Shown here piece after piece: positions 41,186-50,504 of a stretch of DNA of 64,000 nt. The stretch spans positions 1 to 64,000 of the forward strand of contig UCII01000016.1 of assembly GCA_900472485.1 (NCBI GenBank), read 5' to 3'. Position numbers and translations under genes: made by a program. The notes beneath the pieces are model-generated. The model did not search any database, was not told the DNA's origin, and worked only from the letters and a program-made list of their open reading frames with translations. Within the stretch, counting starts at the first letter, position 1. The number at the start of each line of letters is the position of its first letter. The stretch comes from Hyphomicrobiales bacterium. Its GTDB lineage: Bacteria; Pseudomonadota; Alphaproteobacteria; Rhizobiales; Rhizobiaceae.

Positions 41186-43657
41186 ATGGTAGCGCTCAAA
41201 TCACTCCGCCACACGGAACCGTCTTTTGCCGATCTCGTGCCCTATGCCGGCCTGGTCGACAACAGCGTGATCCTGCTCAAGGATGGTTCGCTAATGGCAG
41301 GCTGGTATTTTGCCGGCCCGGACAGCGAAAGTTCGACCGACGCCGAGCGCAACGAAGTGTCACGGCAGATCAACGCGATCCTCTCGCGCCTCGGTTCAGG
41401 CTGGATGATACAAGTCGAAGCTGCCAGGGTTCCGACTGACGATTATCCGGCCAATGATGATTGCCACTTCCCTGATCCGATCACGCGGGCGATCGACGCT
41501 GAACGGCGAGCGCATTTCCAGAAGGAGAGCGGCCATTTCGAGAGCCGGCACGCGCTGATCCTGACCTGGCGGCCGCCGGAGCCGCGGCGCTCCGGCCTAA
41601 CACGCTATGTGTACTCCGATAAAGCCAGCCGCTCGACCACCTATGCCGACAGGGCGTTGGAGACGTTTCTAGCTTCTATCCGCGAGCTCGAACAGTATCT
41701 CATGAACGTCGTGTCGATCCGCCGGATGCTGACGCGAGAAACGCCAGAGCACGGCGGATTCCGTGCCGCCCACTATAACGAGCTTTTCCAGTTCATCCGC
41801 TTCTGCATCACCGGCGAGAACCATCCGGTGCGTCTGCCCGAGATCCCTATGTATCTTGACTGGCTGGTGACGGCCGAGCTACGGCACGGCTTGACCCCTT
41901 TGGTCGAGAACCGATTTCTCGGTGTCGTCGCGGTCGACGGGCTACCAGCCGAAAGCTGGCCGGGAATCCTTAACAGCCTCGACCTGATGCCGCTTGCCTA
42001 TCGATGGTCGTCACGCTTCATCTTCCTCGATGCGGAGGAAGCAAGGGCGAGGCTGGAGCGCACGCGCAAGAAGTGGCAGCAGAAGGTCAGACCCTTCCTC
42101 GATCAGCTCTTCCAGACGCAATCCCGATCGCTCGACCAGGATGCCATGATGATGGTCGCCGAAACCGAGGACGCAATTGCCGAGGCCTCATCGCAGCTCG
42201 TCGCCTACGGTTATTATACACCGGTCATCGTCATCTTCGACGAGGATCAAAACCGCCTACGAGAAAAGTGCGAGGCCGTCCGCCGCCTGATCCAGGCCGA
42301 AGGGTTCGGTGCACGGATCGAGACGCTGAATGCGACCGACGCTTTTCTCGGCAGCCTACCCGGCGTTTCCTATGCCAATATCCGCGAACCGCTGATCAAC
42401 ACTCGCAATCTGGCAGACTTGATTCCTCTCAATTCGGTCTGGTCGGGCAGCCCGACCGCACCGTGCCCGTACTATCCGCCGGCCTCGCCGCCGCTGATGC
42501 AGGTCGCCAGCGGTTCGACGCCGTTCCGGCTGAACCTGCATGTCGACGATGTCGGCCACACACTGATATTTGGTCCCACCGGGTCGGGTAAGTCGACGCT
42601 GCTGGCGCTGATCGCAGCGCAATTCCGCCGCTACGCCGGCGCGCAAGTGTTCGCCTTCGACAAGGGCGGTTCGATACTGCCGCTGACGCTTAGCATTGGT
42701 GGCCACCATTACGAGATCGGCGGCGACGCCAATAGGCCAGCAACGAAGGAGGAAAGTGCCGGTCTCGCATTCTGCCCGCTCGCCGAACTTTCTGCCGATG
42801 GCGATCGCGCCTGGGCCGCCGAGTGGATCGAGACACTGGTTGCGCTGCAGGGCGTGACGATCACGCCGGATTATCGCAACGCCATCTCCCGCCAGATCGC
42901 TCTGATGGCGGAATCGCGTGGTCGCTCGCTCTCGGATTTCGTATCCGGTGTGCAGATGCGCGAGATCAAGGACGCGCTCCACCACTATACCGTCGACGGT
43001 CCGATGGGACAGATGCTCGATGCCGAGGAGGACGGTCTGGCGCTCGGTGCCTTCCAATGCTTCGAGATCGAAGAGTTGATGAACATGGGTGAGCGCAATC
43101 TCGTCCCCGTCCTTACCTATCTTTTCCGCCGCATCGAAAAGCGTCTTACCGGCGCCCCCAGCCTGATCATTCTCGACGAGGCCTGGCTGATGCTTGGTCA
43201 TCGGGTCTTTCGCGATAAGATCCGCGAATGGCTGAAGGTGCTGCGCAAGGCAAATTGCGCAGTGGTGCTCGCCACGCAGTCGATCTCGGATGCTGAGCGC
43301 TCCGGCATCATCGACGTGCTGAAGGAATCCTGCCCGACGAAAATCTGCCTGCCGAATGGCGCGGCCCGCGAGTCCGGGACGCGCGAGTTCTACGAGCGGA
43401 TCGGTTTCAACGAGCGGCAGATCGAGATCGTCGCGACCGCCATTCCCAAGCGCGAATATTACGTCGCCTCACCCGAGGGCCGCCGCTTGTTCGATATGGC
43501 GCTCGGTCCTGTCGCTTTCTCATTCGTCGGCGCATCAGGCAAGGAAGACCTGAAGCGCATCCGTTCGCTCCACCTCGAGTATGGGGCCACGTGGCCTCTC
43601 CACTGGCTCCAGCAAAGGGGGATCGCCCATGCCGATTCATTCTTCCAGACCTCTTGA
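41186..43657 (+). CDS. trbE: TrbE, T4SS ATPase (VirB4 family)
   Basis: The 823-residue protein has the usual VirB4 length. An N-terminal membrane-associated part (HTEPSFADLVPYAGLVDNSV) leads to the AAA-type core with Walker A FGPTGSGKSTLL (near 463) and Walker B LIILDEAWLML. It powers pilus assembly and substrate transfer. The start at 41186 lies 10 bp after trbD; the longer frame from 41111 is inside trbD. Its end overlaps trbJ by 29 bp. Confidence 0.95.
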   Translation: MVALKSLRHTEPSFADLVPYAGLVDNSVILLKDGSLMAGWYFAGPDSESSTDAERNEVSRQINAILSRLGSGWMIQVEAARVPTDDYPANDDCHFPDPITRAIDAERRAHFQKESGHFESRHALILTWRPPEPRRSGLTRYVYSDKASRSTTYADRALETFLASIRELEQYLMNVVSIRRMLTRETPEHGGFRAAHYNELFQFIRFCITGENHPVRLPEIPMYLDWLVTAELRHGLTPLVENRFLGVVAVDGLPAESWPGILNSLDLMPLAYRWSSRFIFLDAEEARARLERTRKKWQQKVRPFLDQLFQTQSRSLDQDAMMMVAETEDAIAEASSQLVAYGYYTPVIVIFDEDQNRLREKCEAVRRLIQAEGFGARIETLNATDAFLGSLPGVSYANIREPLINTRNLADLIPLNSVWSGSPTAPCPYYPPASPPLMQVASGSTPFRLNLHVDDVGHTLIFGPTGSGKSTLLALIAAQFRRYAGAQVFAFDKGGSILPLTLSIGGHHYEIGGDANRPATKEESAGLAFCPLAELSADGDRAWAAEWIETLVALQGVTITPDYRNAISRQIALMAESRGRSLSDFVSGVQMREIKDALHHYTVDGPMGQMLDAEEDGLALGAFQCFEIEELMNMGERNLVPVLTYLFRRIEKRLTGAPSLIILDEAWLMLGHRVFRDKIREWLKVLRKANCAVVLATQSISDAERSGIIDVLKESCPTKICLPNGAARESGTREFYERIGFNERQIEIVATAIPKREYYVASPEGRRLFDMALGPVAFSFVGASGKEDLKRIRSLHLEYGATWPLHWLQQRGIAHADSFFQTS

Positions 43658-44438
43658 AACAGTCCGCACGGCAGTCATCGCGGCGACCGCCTTTTCGACC
43701 GCATTCCCCATTCCCGTTCAGGCCGGCGGCGTTACAGGGCAGGCGACCGAATGGACGCAGCTCGCCAATAACGCCGAACTGGTTTCGCTCGTCGGCAAAT
43801 CAGCCGAGCAGGTGAACAATCAGATCACCCAGATCTCCCAGCTTGCCGAGCAAATCCAAACCCAGCTCAATATCTACAAAAACCTGCTGCAAAACACAGC
43901 GCAACTACCCGACCACGTCTGGGGTCAAGTCGAGAGCGACCTGAAGAACCTGCAGAACGTCGTCGCGCAGGGTCAAGGGGTTGCGTTCTCCATGGGCAAT
44001 ATCGACGACCTCCTCAAGCAGCGCTTTCAAAGCTTCTCCGAGATGAAGAGCAGTCTGCCAAATGGGGCGAGCTTTTCGACGATATATCAGAGTTGGTCCG
44101 ACACGAACCGCGACACGATCGCCGGGACATTGAAGGCCGCAAATCTGACCGCCGACCAGTTTTCCAGTGAGGAACGCACGATGTCCTCGCTGCGCTCGAT
44201 GTCGGAATCAGCCGATGGACAAATGAAAGCACTGCAGGTCGGGCACGAGATCGCCGCCCAACAGGTCGCACAGATGCAAAAGTTGCGGGGTCTCGTCTCC
44301 CAGCAAATGACCATGATGGGAGCGTGGTTCCAATCGGAACAGGCGCAAAAGGATCTGGCGCAGGCCCGCCGCGAGCAGTTCTTCAGCGCAACGGAGCGTG
44401 ACATCCGCGGTGGTCAAACGATGGAGCCCCGCTGGTGA
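43629..44438 (+). CDS. trbJ: TrbJ, conjugal transfer protein (VirB5 family)
   Basis: The 269-residue protein has a signal peptide (cut near PVQAGG) and a long helical body (AEQVNNQITQISQLAEQIQT), as in pilus-tip VirB5-like proteins. It ends in RDIRGGQTMEPRW, a motif also found at the end of the next protein TrbK. The start at 43629 gives the signal peptide; the 43581 frame adds a non-signal tail. Confidence 0.9.
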   Translation: MPIHSSRPLETVRTAVIAATAFSTAFPIPVQAGGVTGQATEWTQLANNAELVSLVGKSAEQVNNQITQISQLAEQIQTQLNIYKNLLQNTAQLPDHVWGQVESDLKNLQNVVAQGQGVAFSMGNIDDLLKQRFQSFSEMKSSLPNGASFSTIYQSWSDTNRDTIAGTLKAANLTADQFSSEERTMSSLRSMSESADGQMKALQVGHEIAAQQVAQMQKLRGLVSQQMTMMGAWFQSEQAQKDLAQARREQFFSATERDIRGGQTMEPRW

Positions 44439-44659
44439 GCCTGCGCCTGCCCATCGCCATCGCCGGGGCCACAATTATCGGCGCCGGCATCGTCACTTGG
44501 ATTTTGGTTCAACCCAATCCGGCACCTCGGTCCGGATCGGATGTGGGCGTCTCGCGGCCTGCTTCAGATACCGAGCATCGGGGATATCGGGAAAAGTTCT
44601 TCGGTGGTGATCCGGATCGGAATGTCCGTGGCGGGCAAGAAATGAAACCACGATGGTAA
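44435..44659 (+). CDS. trbK: TrbK-like entry-exclusion protein (TrbK-alt type)
   Basis: The 74-residue protein starts with GTG, overlapping the trbJ stop by 4 bp. It has one N-terminal membrane segment (AIAGATIIGAGIVTWILV) and no lipobox, so it differs from lipoprotein TrbK of RP4. The periplasmic tail ends NVRGGQEMKPRW, matching the end of TrbJ. In related plasmids this position encodes the protein that blocks uptake of a second copy of the plasmid. Confidence 0.75.
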   Translation: MSLRLPIAIAGATIIGAGIVTWILVQPNPAPRSGSDVGVSRPASDTEHRGYREKFFGGDPDRNVRGGQEMKPRW

Positions 44660-45846
44660 TTGTTCGCTCCTTCCAGAAGATCCAGCTCGCCTTCATTGCG
44701 GTCGGCGTCGTCTTGTTGGCAAGTACTCCTGCCTTCGCGCAACAGGGCGAAGTACTCACGACGCTGGAGAACTCCGTTGTCACCGCCGCGAAAGGCTGGG
44801 AAACGACGGTGATGGATGCAGCGCGATCGTTGTTCTGGATCCTGGCCGGCATCGAGGTCAGCATCGCTGCCGTGTGGCTGGCGATCAATGCCGCCTCGCT
44901 GGATAGCTGGTTTGCCGAACTCGTCCGGCGAATCATGTTCATTGGTCTCTTCGCCTTCATCCTCGATCAGGGTCCCTCCTTCGCCAAGGCGGTGGTCGAC
45001 AGTCTGTTTCAGATTGGCGCTGGCGGCGGCTCTGCGTCCCCTGCCAACATCTTCGACGCCGGTATCCGTGTCGCAACCAAGATGTCCGAACAGGCGAAGT
45101 TCGGCCTGTTCGAGGATAATGCGCTCGCGATCGCCGCCGTTTTCGCCATGGTCGTGGTGGTGATTTCCTTCAGTCTCGTCGCCGCGATCTTCGTTGCCGT
45201 CATGGTGGAGATGTATGTCGGCCTGCTCGCCGGCATGATCATGCTCGGCCTCGGCGGTTCTTCCTTCACAAAGGACTTTGCCATCAAATATCTGGTCTAC
45301 GCCTTCTCCGTCGGGATGAAGCTGATGGCGCTGGTGATGATCGCCAAAATCGGCTCCGACATTTTGCTGAGCCTCGCCGAAGCGCCGACGGCCACCTCCG
45401 AGCAGTTCATCACCACACTCGCGATCGCCGGCATCTCGGTCGTGGTCTTCGTGATCGCGATGTATGTGCCGCCAATCCTGCAGGGCGTCGTGCAGGGTGC
45501 ATCGGTGAGTGGTGGCATGGAAGCGATCCGCCACGGCAGCCAAGCCGCTACCTTCGCCGCAGGCGGCGCATTCCTTGGCGCGAACGCCGCATCTAAGGGC
45601 GTTCAGACCGCGAGCGCGGCGCGGGTAGGGGGATCATCGATGGCAGGCGCTGCATTAAGAGGCATGGCATCCGGCATCGGCAGTGCAGGTTGGGCAGCTG
45701 GCTCGGCCGCAAAAGATAAGGTGATCGGTTCACCGGGAGCCTATGCCGGTTCGCTGCTTGGTCTTGCCAACGCGAAGCTCGATCAGACGCGGACAAGCGC
45801 CACACCCTCACCGCCGCCGCCTCCACCGATCAATGAAAACAAGTAG
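44653..45846 (+). CDS. trbL: TrbL, polytopic inner-membrane protein (VirB6 family)
   Basis: The 397-residue protein starts with a signal-like segment (IQLAFIAVGVVLLASTPAFA) and has about six hydrophobic segments up to residue 280, then an alanine/glycine/serine-rich tail that ends in prolines (TPSPPPPPPINENK). This is the TrbL/VirB6 layout, forming the inner-membrane part of the DNA channel. It overlaps trbK by 7 bp and precedes trbF by 17 bp. Confidence 0.92.
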   Translation: MVIVRSFQKIQLAFIAVGVVLLASTPAFAQQGEVLTTLENSVVTAAKGWETTVMDAARSLFWILAGIEVSIAAVWLAINAASLDSWFAELVRRIMFIGLFAFILDQGPSFAKAVVDSLFQIGAGGGSASPANIFDAGIRVATKMSEQAKFGLFEDNALAIAAVFAMVVVVISFSLVAAIFVAVMVEMYVGLLAGMIMLGLGGSSFTKDFAIKYLVYAFSVGMKLMALVMIAKIGSDILLSLAEAPTATSEQFITTLAIAGISVVVFVIAMYVPPILQGVVQGASVSGGMEAIRHGSQAATFAAGGAFLGANAASKGVQTASAARVGGSSMAGAALRGMASGIGSAGWAAGSAAKDKVIGSPGAYAGSLLGLANAKLDQTRTSATPSPPPPPPINENK

Positions 45847-45863
45847 CCGGAGGCAGAGTTCTT

Positions 45864-46526
45864 ATGGCCGGACGTAATGCGCCCGACAATCCCTATATCG
45901 CCGCACGAAACGAGTGGAACGAACGTTATGGCTCCTATGTCAGGGCTGCCGCGGCGTGGCGTATCGTTGGCGTCACCAGCATGCTCATGGCGGTGATCGG
46001 TTTTTCCTATGCGCTATACCAGAGCACGCAGGTTAAGCTCGTTCCCTATATCGTCGAAATCGACAGGCTCGGCACTGCTTCCAACGCCGGTTTGCCGCAG
46101 CAGATAGACTATGCAGATCCGCGGGTCGTGCGCGCGACCCTTGGCAGCTTCGTCTCAAACTTCAGATCCGTCACGCCGGATGCGGTCGTGCAGAAACAGT
46201 ATATCGACCGGACCTACGCCCTTCTCCGGATGTCCGATCCCGCGACGGAAAAGATCAATGCCTGGTTCCGCTCGAACTCGCCGTTCGAAAAGGCGACGAC
46301 CGCGACGGTCGCGGTCGAGGTCAACAACATCGTCGCCCTTTCCACCCAGTCCTACCAGGTCGACTGGACGGAGTTCGAGCGAGACCGGCGCGGCAAGGAA
46401 ACTGCAGTGCGCCGTTTTCGCGGCGTCGCCACCGTGACGCTCACGCCGCCCCAGGACGAAGGCGTAATCCGCCTGAACCCTATCGGTCTTTATCTCCGCG
46501 ATTTCGACTGGACCGCACAGCTTTGA
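45864..46526 (+). CDS. trbF: TrbF, T4SS assembly protein (VirB8 family)
   Basis: The 220-residue protein has a short cytoplasmic N-terminus (NPYIAARNEWNERYGSYV), one membrane segment (about 32-52) and a periplasmic NTF2-like domain containing QSYQVDWTEF. VirB8-type proteins nucleate channel assembly. A GGAGGCAGAG ribosome site lies before the ATG. Confidence 0.93.
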   Translation: MAGRNAPDNPYIAARNEWNERYGSYVRAAAAWRIVGVTSMLMAVIGFSYALYQSTQVKLVPYIVEIDRLGTASNAGLPQQIDYADPRVVRATLGSFVSNFRSVTPDAVVQKQYIDRTYALLRMSDPATEKINAWFRSNSPFEKATTATVAVEVNNIVALSTQSYQVDWTEFERDRRGKETAVRRFRGVATVTLTPPQDEGVIRLNPIGLYLRDFDWTAQL

Positions 46527-46531
46527 AAGGC

Positions 46532-47398
46532 ATGGCCTCCCACATGAACATCCCACGCAGAACTCTACGGGCCACGCTGACGGCCGGCGCCATCATTTTC
46601 GCCGTCGGGCCATCTTCGATCCTCGTCTCTTCCCGCGCGCTGGCCGCCGACGGCGCCACCGCCAATGAGTCGAAAGGTTTGGGACTTTCCACCCAGTGGC
46701 GCGGATCGCGGGGCCTCGTCACCAAGGGAGCGGATGGGAAGGTGATCTTCCTCTATGGGGAGGTGCAGCCCTCCGTCGTCTGCTCGCCGCTTCAGGTCTG
46801 CGATATCGAGCTGCAGGGCGGCGAGGTCGTCCGCGACGTATTGGTCGGCGACACGGTTCGCTGGAAAGTCGAACCCGCCACATCGGGAGCGGCAGGCGGA
46901 CAGGCCATACACCTGATCATCAAGCCTTCGGAACCCGGCTTGGTGACGTCGATGGTCGTGACGACGTCCAGGCGCACGTATCACATCCAGCTCAAGTCGC
47001 ATGCGATGCAATATATGGCCCGTGTTGGCTTCGAATATCCCGAAGATGTTTCGACAAAACTCGCCGAGGTCAACGCTCGGCTCGACGCAAGCACCATGCC
47101 CGGCGCCGGCGTTCCAGCCGAACAGCTGAGTTTCGCCTATTCCGTCTCGGGAAAAGCCGGCTGGCGGCCGACGAGGATCTATTCCGATGGGCTCAAGACC
47201 TACATCCAGTTTCCGCGTTCGATTTCCGGGCAGGATGCGCCAGTGCTCTTCGTCGTTTCTGGAGGACAGAACCGGATCGTCAACTATCGCCTGAAGAACA
47301 ATATGATGGTGGTCGATTACAATATCGATCGCGCCGTCCTCGTCTCCGGCGTGGGGTGGAAGCAAGAAAAAGTGACGATCAGAAGAGGAGGGCGATGA
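46532..47398 (+). CDS. trbG: TrbG, outer-membrane core protein (VirB9 family)
   Basis: The 288-residue protein has a signal peptide ending near RALAADG and the CagX/VirB9 domain. Visible blocks are GKVIFLYGEVQPSVVCSPLQ, RTYHIQLKS and a C-terminal FVVSGGQNRIVNYRL. It forms the outer-membrane core with TrbH and TrbI. The ATG at 46532 gives a proper signal peptide; TTG at 46523 and ATG at 46544 are possible. Confidence 0.92.
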   Translation: MASHMNIPRRTLRATLTAGAIIFAVGPSSILVSSRALAADGATANESKGLGLSTQWRGSRGLVTKGADGKVIFLYGEVQPSVVCSPLQVCDIELQGGEVVRDVLVGDTVRWKVEPATSGAAGGQAIHLIIKPSEPGLVTSMVVTTSRRTYHIQLKSHAMQYMARVGFEYPEDVSTKLAEVNARLDASTMPGAGVPAEQLSFAYSVSGKAGWRPTRIYSDGLKTYIQFPRSISGQDAPVLFVVSGGQNRIVNYRLKNNMMVVDYNIDRAVLVSGVGWKQEKVTIRRGGR

Positions 47399-47859
47399 TG
47401 CGAACTCCTGGGCTCCGCTTCGTCTTCAGTCTTGCCTCAGCCTGCATCCTGGTCACTCTTCTTTCCGGATGCCAGTCGACGGACACCGACGGCCTCGCCG
47501 CCAGCACAGCGCCGGTGGAAATCTCACCCCCGGCCGCAGGCGCCCTCGCAGGTGATATGGTCAGCCGCCTCGCCGAGCAAATCGGACCAGGGAAAGCGAC
47601 AATCGCTCTTAAGCAGGATAGCTCATCCTTTGGGCAGGCGCTCGAGGCGGCGCTCAAGGGATGGGGCTATGCCGTTATCACCGACCAGAAGACGGATGGC
47701 GAGACAAAAGTCGTCACGCTCGCCTATGTAATCACACCGTTCGATGGTCAAGTTCTGGTGCGTCTTTCGACAAATAGTGTCGAACTTGGTCGGGCCTATA
47801 CCGTCACGGCGAACGGGGCGACGGCGGCGAGCGCGTTGTCGCTGATGCGACGCCCTTGA
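47395..47859 (+). CDS. trbH: TrbH, outer-membrane lipoprotein (VirB7-like role)
   Basis: The 154-residue protein has a lipoprotein signal (ILVTLLSGCQS, lipidated Cys about residue 22) and a small periplasmic domain. It overlaps trbG by 4 bp. In this operon type TrbH secures the outer-membrane core complex. The longer frame starting at 46696 lies inside trbG and is rejected. Confidence 0.88.
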   Translation: MMRTPGLRFVFSLASACILVTLLSGCQSTDTDGLAASTAPVEISPPAAGALAGDMVSRLAEQIGPGKATIALKQDSSSFGQALEAALKGWGYAVITDQKTDGETKVVTLAYVITPFDGQVLVRLSTNSVELGRAYTVTANGATAASALSLMRRP

Positions 47860-47871
47860 GGGAGGAGAAGA

Positions 47872-49176
47872 ATGGCTCAATCTCTCAAGCTCGGCGGCAC
47901 CGCAAACGAAGGAATCGATAAAGGCATCAAGCGGATCAACCGTCTGCCGATCGTCGTGGTCATCGTGCTGCTGGTCGCCTTTCTCGCCGTCATTTTCTAC
48001 GGCCTTGCTTCCCGCGGACTCTATTCGGGTAAGGACCGAGGCCCGGAAGGGAATTCGGGCAATCCCGCCTCGACCTTCGCCGACCAGATCAAGCGTGGCG
48101 TGACCGACGGAATTATCGGTGAGCCGCAGCAGCAGACAACGTTCCAGCCAACACCTGTCTCGACAAAGCAGGACGAGCATAAGGCGCCCAATCCCTTCAC
48201 GCCGCAGCCCGAACAAGGCGATCGGCGCTGGCAGGAACTGGAGCCGGAAGATGCATGGCGGGCACGTCTCGAACGCGAGAACCAGGAACAATATTTGCGT
48301 GAACGGCATCGCCAGCGCATGGCCCGACTGCAGGCGAGGGATACCGCCTATGACGCGCCGCTCGCCATCGATCGCGGCAAGCTCGACGCGCGCTCGCGAG
48401 CGGACGACGCGAGCGCGGCAACCACGGCGCCGACCGCAGGAACGCCGTCCGACCTCTATAGTGCTGCCCTGCGAGCCGGTCTCGTCGGTCAGAACGTCGA
48501 TCCGAATGGGCAGCGCTCGAAGGAGGATTTCTTCAACGCCGATCTCAAGGATCTCGGATACCTCCCCAATCGCGTCGTGCCACAGCAATCACCCTTTGAG
48601 CTGAAACGCGGCTCCGTCATTCCGGCGACGCTCATATCAGGCATTAATTCGGATCTTCCCGGCCGCATCACTGCGCAGGTGAGTCAGAACGTCTATGACA
48701 GCGCAACCGGTCATCGCCTGCTCATTCCGCAGGGAACAAAGCTCTTCGGCCGTTATGACAGCAAGATCTCGTTCGGCCAGAGACGTGTTCTTGTCGTCTG
48801 GACCGACATCATCTTCCCGAACGGCTCGACGCTGCAAATTGGCGGCATGGCGGGTACGGACGCCCAGGGCTATGGCGGTTTCACCGATAAAGTGAACAAT
48901 CACTATCTCAGGACGTTCGGGTCGGCTGTGCTGATTGCCCTGATCGGAACGGGCATCGATATGGCCGTGCCGCAGAGTTCGACTCTGGCGACGCAGGATA
49001 CTGCCTCAGACGCAGCGCGGCGGAATTTCGCCGAAACCTTCGGGCGCGTTGCCGATCGGACGATCCAGCGCAATATGGACGTGCAGCCGACACTGGAGAT
49101 CCGGCCAGGGTACAAGTTCAATGTGCTCGTCGATCAGGATATCGTGTTTCCGGATGCATACCGAAACAAAAACTGA
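47872..49176 (+). CDS. trbI: TrbI, core channel protein (VirB10 family)
   Basis: The 434-residue protein has a single membrane segment (about 24-42: LPIVVVIVLLVAFLAVIFY), a long proline/charge-rich periplasmic linker and the C-terminal TrbI/VirB10 domain (VIPATLISGINSDLPGRITA, LLIPQGTKLFGRYDS). It spans both membranes and senses energy from the ATPases. It is the last gene of the trb operon; a hairpin follows 60 bp later. Confidence 0.94.
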   Translation: MAQSLKLGGTANEGIDKGIKRINRLPIVVVIVLLVAFLAVIFYGLASRGLYSGKDRGPEGNSGNPASTFADQIKRGVTDGIIGEPQQQTTFQPTPVSTKQDEHKAPNPFTPQPEQGDRRWQELEPEDAWRARLERENQEQYLRERHRQRMARLQARDTAYDAPLAIDRGKLDARSRADDASAATTAPTAGTPSDLYSAALRAGLVGQNVDPNGQRSKEDFFNADLKDLGYLPNRVVPQQSPFELKRGSVIPATLISGINSDLPGRITAQVSQNVYDSATGHRLLIPQGTKLFGRYDSKISFGQRRVLVVWTDIIFPNGSTLQIGGMAGTDAQGYGGFTDKVNNHYLRTFGSAVLIALIGTGIDMAVPQSSTLATQDTASDAARRNFAETFGRVADRTIQRNMDVQPTLEIRPGYKFNVLVDQDIVFPDAYRNKN

Positions 49177-49235
49177 CGCCTAGCCAATCGGATCGAAGTG
49201 CACTGCTGAGTGAAATCTGCCTCACCTCAGTGAAG

Positions 49236-49257
49236 GGGTGCCGGGTTACCGGCACCC
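49236..49257. terminator. Hairpin between convergent trbI and the liv operon
   Basis: GGGTGCCGG (49236-49244) pairs perfectly with CCGGCACCC (49249-49257) around GTTA. There is no T-run on either side, so it may be a weak bidirectional terminator or an mRNA-end stabiliser. Confidence 0.5.
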
Positions 49258-49271
49258 GAACGGAGGGAGAA

Positions 49272-50504
49272 CTATTCGTGTGTTTTGCCTTCAAAATCCA
49301 AAACTCCACCGAGCGGCACGTATTCCTGGCCGTCGAACTGGTAGAGCTGGAGCGCCTCGACAGGGTAAATGTCGGATCCTTCCTTGGTCGTCATCGCGAT
49401 ACCCTCTTGAAGCAATGGGTTCTTCCATCCGTTCATGTTGTGAACGACTTTCATCAGCTCTTCGCGGGTGGGGTCCTTGAGCTTTTCGAGGGACTGGATG
49501 AGCGCATCGCCGATGGCGTATCCGGTCTGGCCAATCGTATTGGCGAAGACGAAGTTCACCTTGGCTGCTTTTATGGCGTCGAGATAGTGATCGACGCCTT
49601 CGTCACCGGACTTCTGATCGCTGGTGATCGGCTTCAGGAAGTCGGAGGTGATGATACCCTTGGCATTTTCCAGGCCGACCGACTGGAGAACCGGATACGC
49701 TGACGACAAGTTCGTGACCAGGGTCAAAGGCTTCCAACCGCTTTCGGATTGGAAGCGGATGGCTTCGCCGCCCTGGCGCGGCGCGGCGATAATCACCAAT
49801 GTATCGGCGCCGGAAGCTTTCAGAGTGTTTAGCTGGGTCTCGACAGTGGGGTCCTGCGATGTCACCGGCTGGCGTTCGATCACCTTGATGTTCGTTCCGT
49901 CGATTGCGCTATCGAAGGCCTTCATGAAAGTTTGGCCGGTCTCCGTGTTCAGATACAGGAAGGCCACCTTTGCGTCGGGCTTGTTGATCTGAAGGTACGC
50001 AGCAAATGAGTCGGCTTCGGTTGAAAACGACGGTACGAAGCCAACCTCCCATTCGGGAGCGTTCAGGGAGACGACACCCGAATACATGAAAACGTTCGGC
50101 ACTTTCTTCTGCGTGATATAGCGGCCGATTGCCAGGTTGTTTGGCGTCGCGGCTGTGCCGACGAGAGCAAATACCTGATCTTTTTCGACCATCTTGCGGA
50201 CATTCGCCAAGGTGCGCTGGGGATCAAGGCCATCGTCTTCGATGACGAGATCGATTTTGCGGGTTTTGCCGTCGCCCATCTTGACGCCGCCTTCGGCGTT
50301 GGCCTGTTCGACCCGCGCCCGAATGCCTTCGGCGACGCCGCCGACGACCGCGACCGGTCCAGTCAGCGGTCCTGTGACACCAATTTTAATGGTGTCGTCG
50401 GTGACGCCCGGCGACGGTTCCGCTGCATTGGCATTGCTTGCCCCGAGCAGTGCCGCGACGGCCAGCGGCATCGCGCATCCTTTCAGTACAGAGATAAATC
50501 TCAT
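49272..50504 (-). CDS. Branched-chain amino-acid-type ABC transporter, substrate-binding protein
   Basis: The 410-residue protein has a signal peptide (cut near ANA-AEP) and the Leu/Ile/Val-binding-type fold: IKIGVTGPLTGPVAVVGG at the start of the mature protein and VFALVGTAATPNNLAI in the first lobe. Such proteins bind amino acids, but many in rhizobia and Rhodopseudomonas bind aromatic acids. The neighbouring P450 operon makes an aromatic or related ligand plausible. It is the last gene of a five-gene operon; its ATG overlaps the stop of the permease gene before it by 4 bp. Confidence 0.88.
   Translation of the reverse strand: MRFISVLKGCAMPLAVAALLGASNANAAEPSPGVTDDTIKIGVTGPLTGPVAVVGGVAEGIRARVEQANAEGGVKMGDGKTRKIDLVIEDDGLDPQRTLANVRKMVEKDQVFALVGTAATPNNLAIGRYITQKKVPNVFMYSGVVSLNAPEWEVGFVPSFSTEADSFAAYLQINKPDAKVAFLYLNTETGQTFMKAFDSAIDGTNIKVIERQPVTSQDPTVETQLNTLKASGADTLVIIAAPRQGGEAIRFQSESGWKPLTLVTNLSSAYPVLQSVGLENAKGIITSDFLKPITSDQKSGDEGVDHYLDAIKAAKVNFVFANTIGQTGYAIGDALIQSLEKLKDPTREELMKVVHNMNGWKNPLLQEGIAMTTKEGSDIYPVEALQLYQFDGQEYVPLGGVLDFEGKTHE

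Noticed and set aside
42356..43201. Minus-strand frame of 281 codons across trbE
   Set aside because: Antisense to the conserved VirB4 ATPase core; no motif of its own.
44509..45543. Minus-strand frame of 344 codons across trbK-trbL
   Set aside because: Histidine/aspartate-rich shadow of membrane-segment codons; trbL is well supported on the plus strand.
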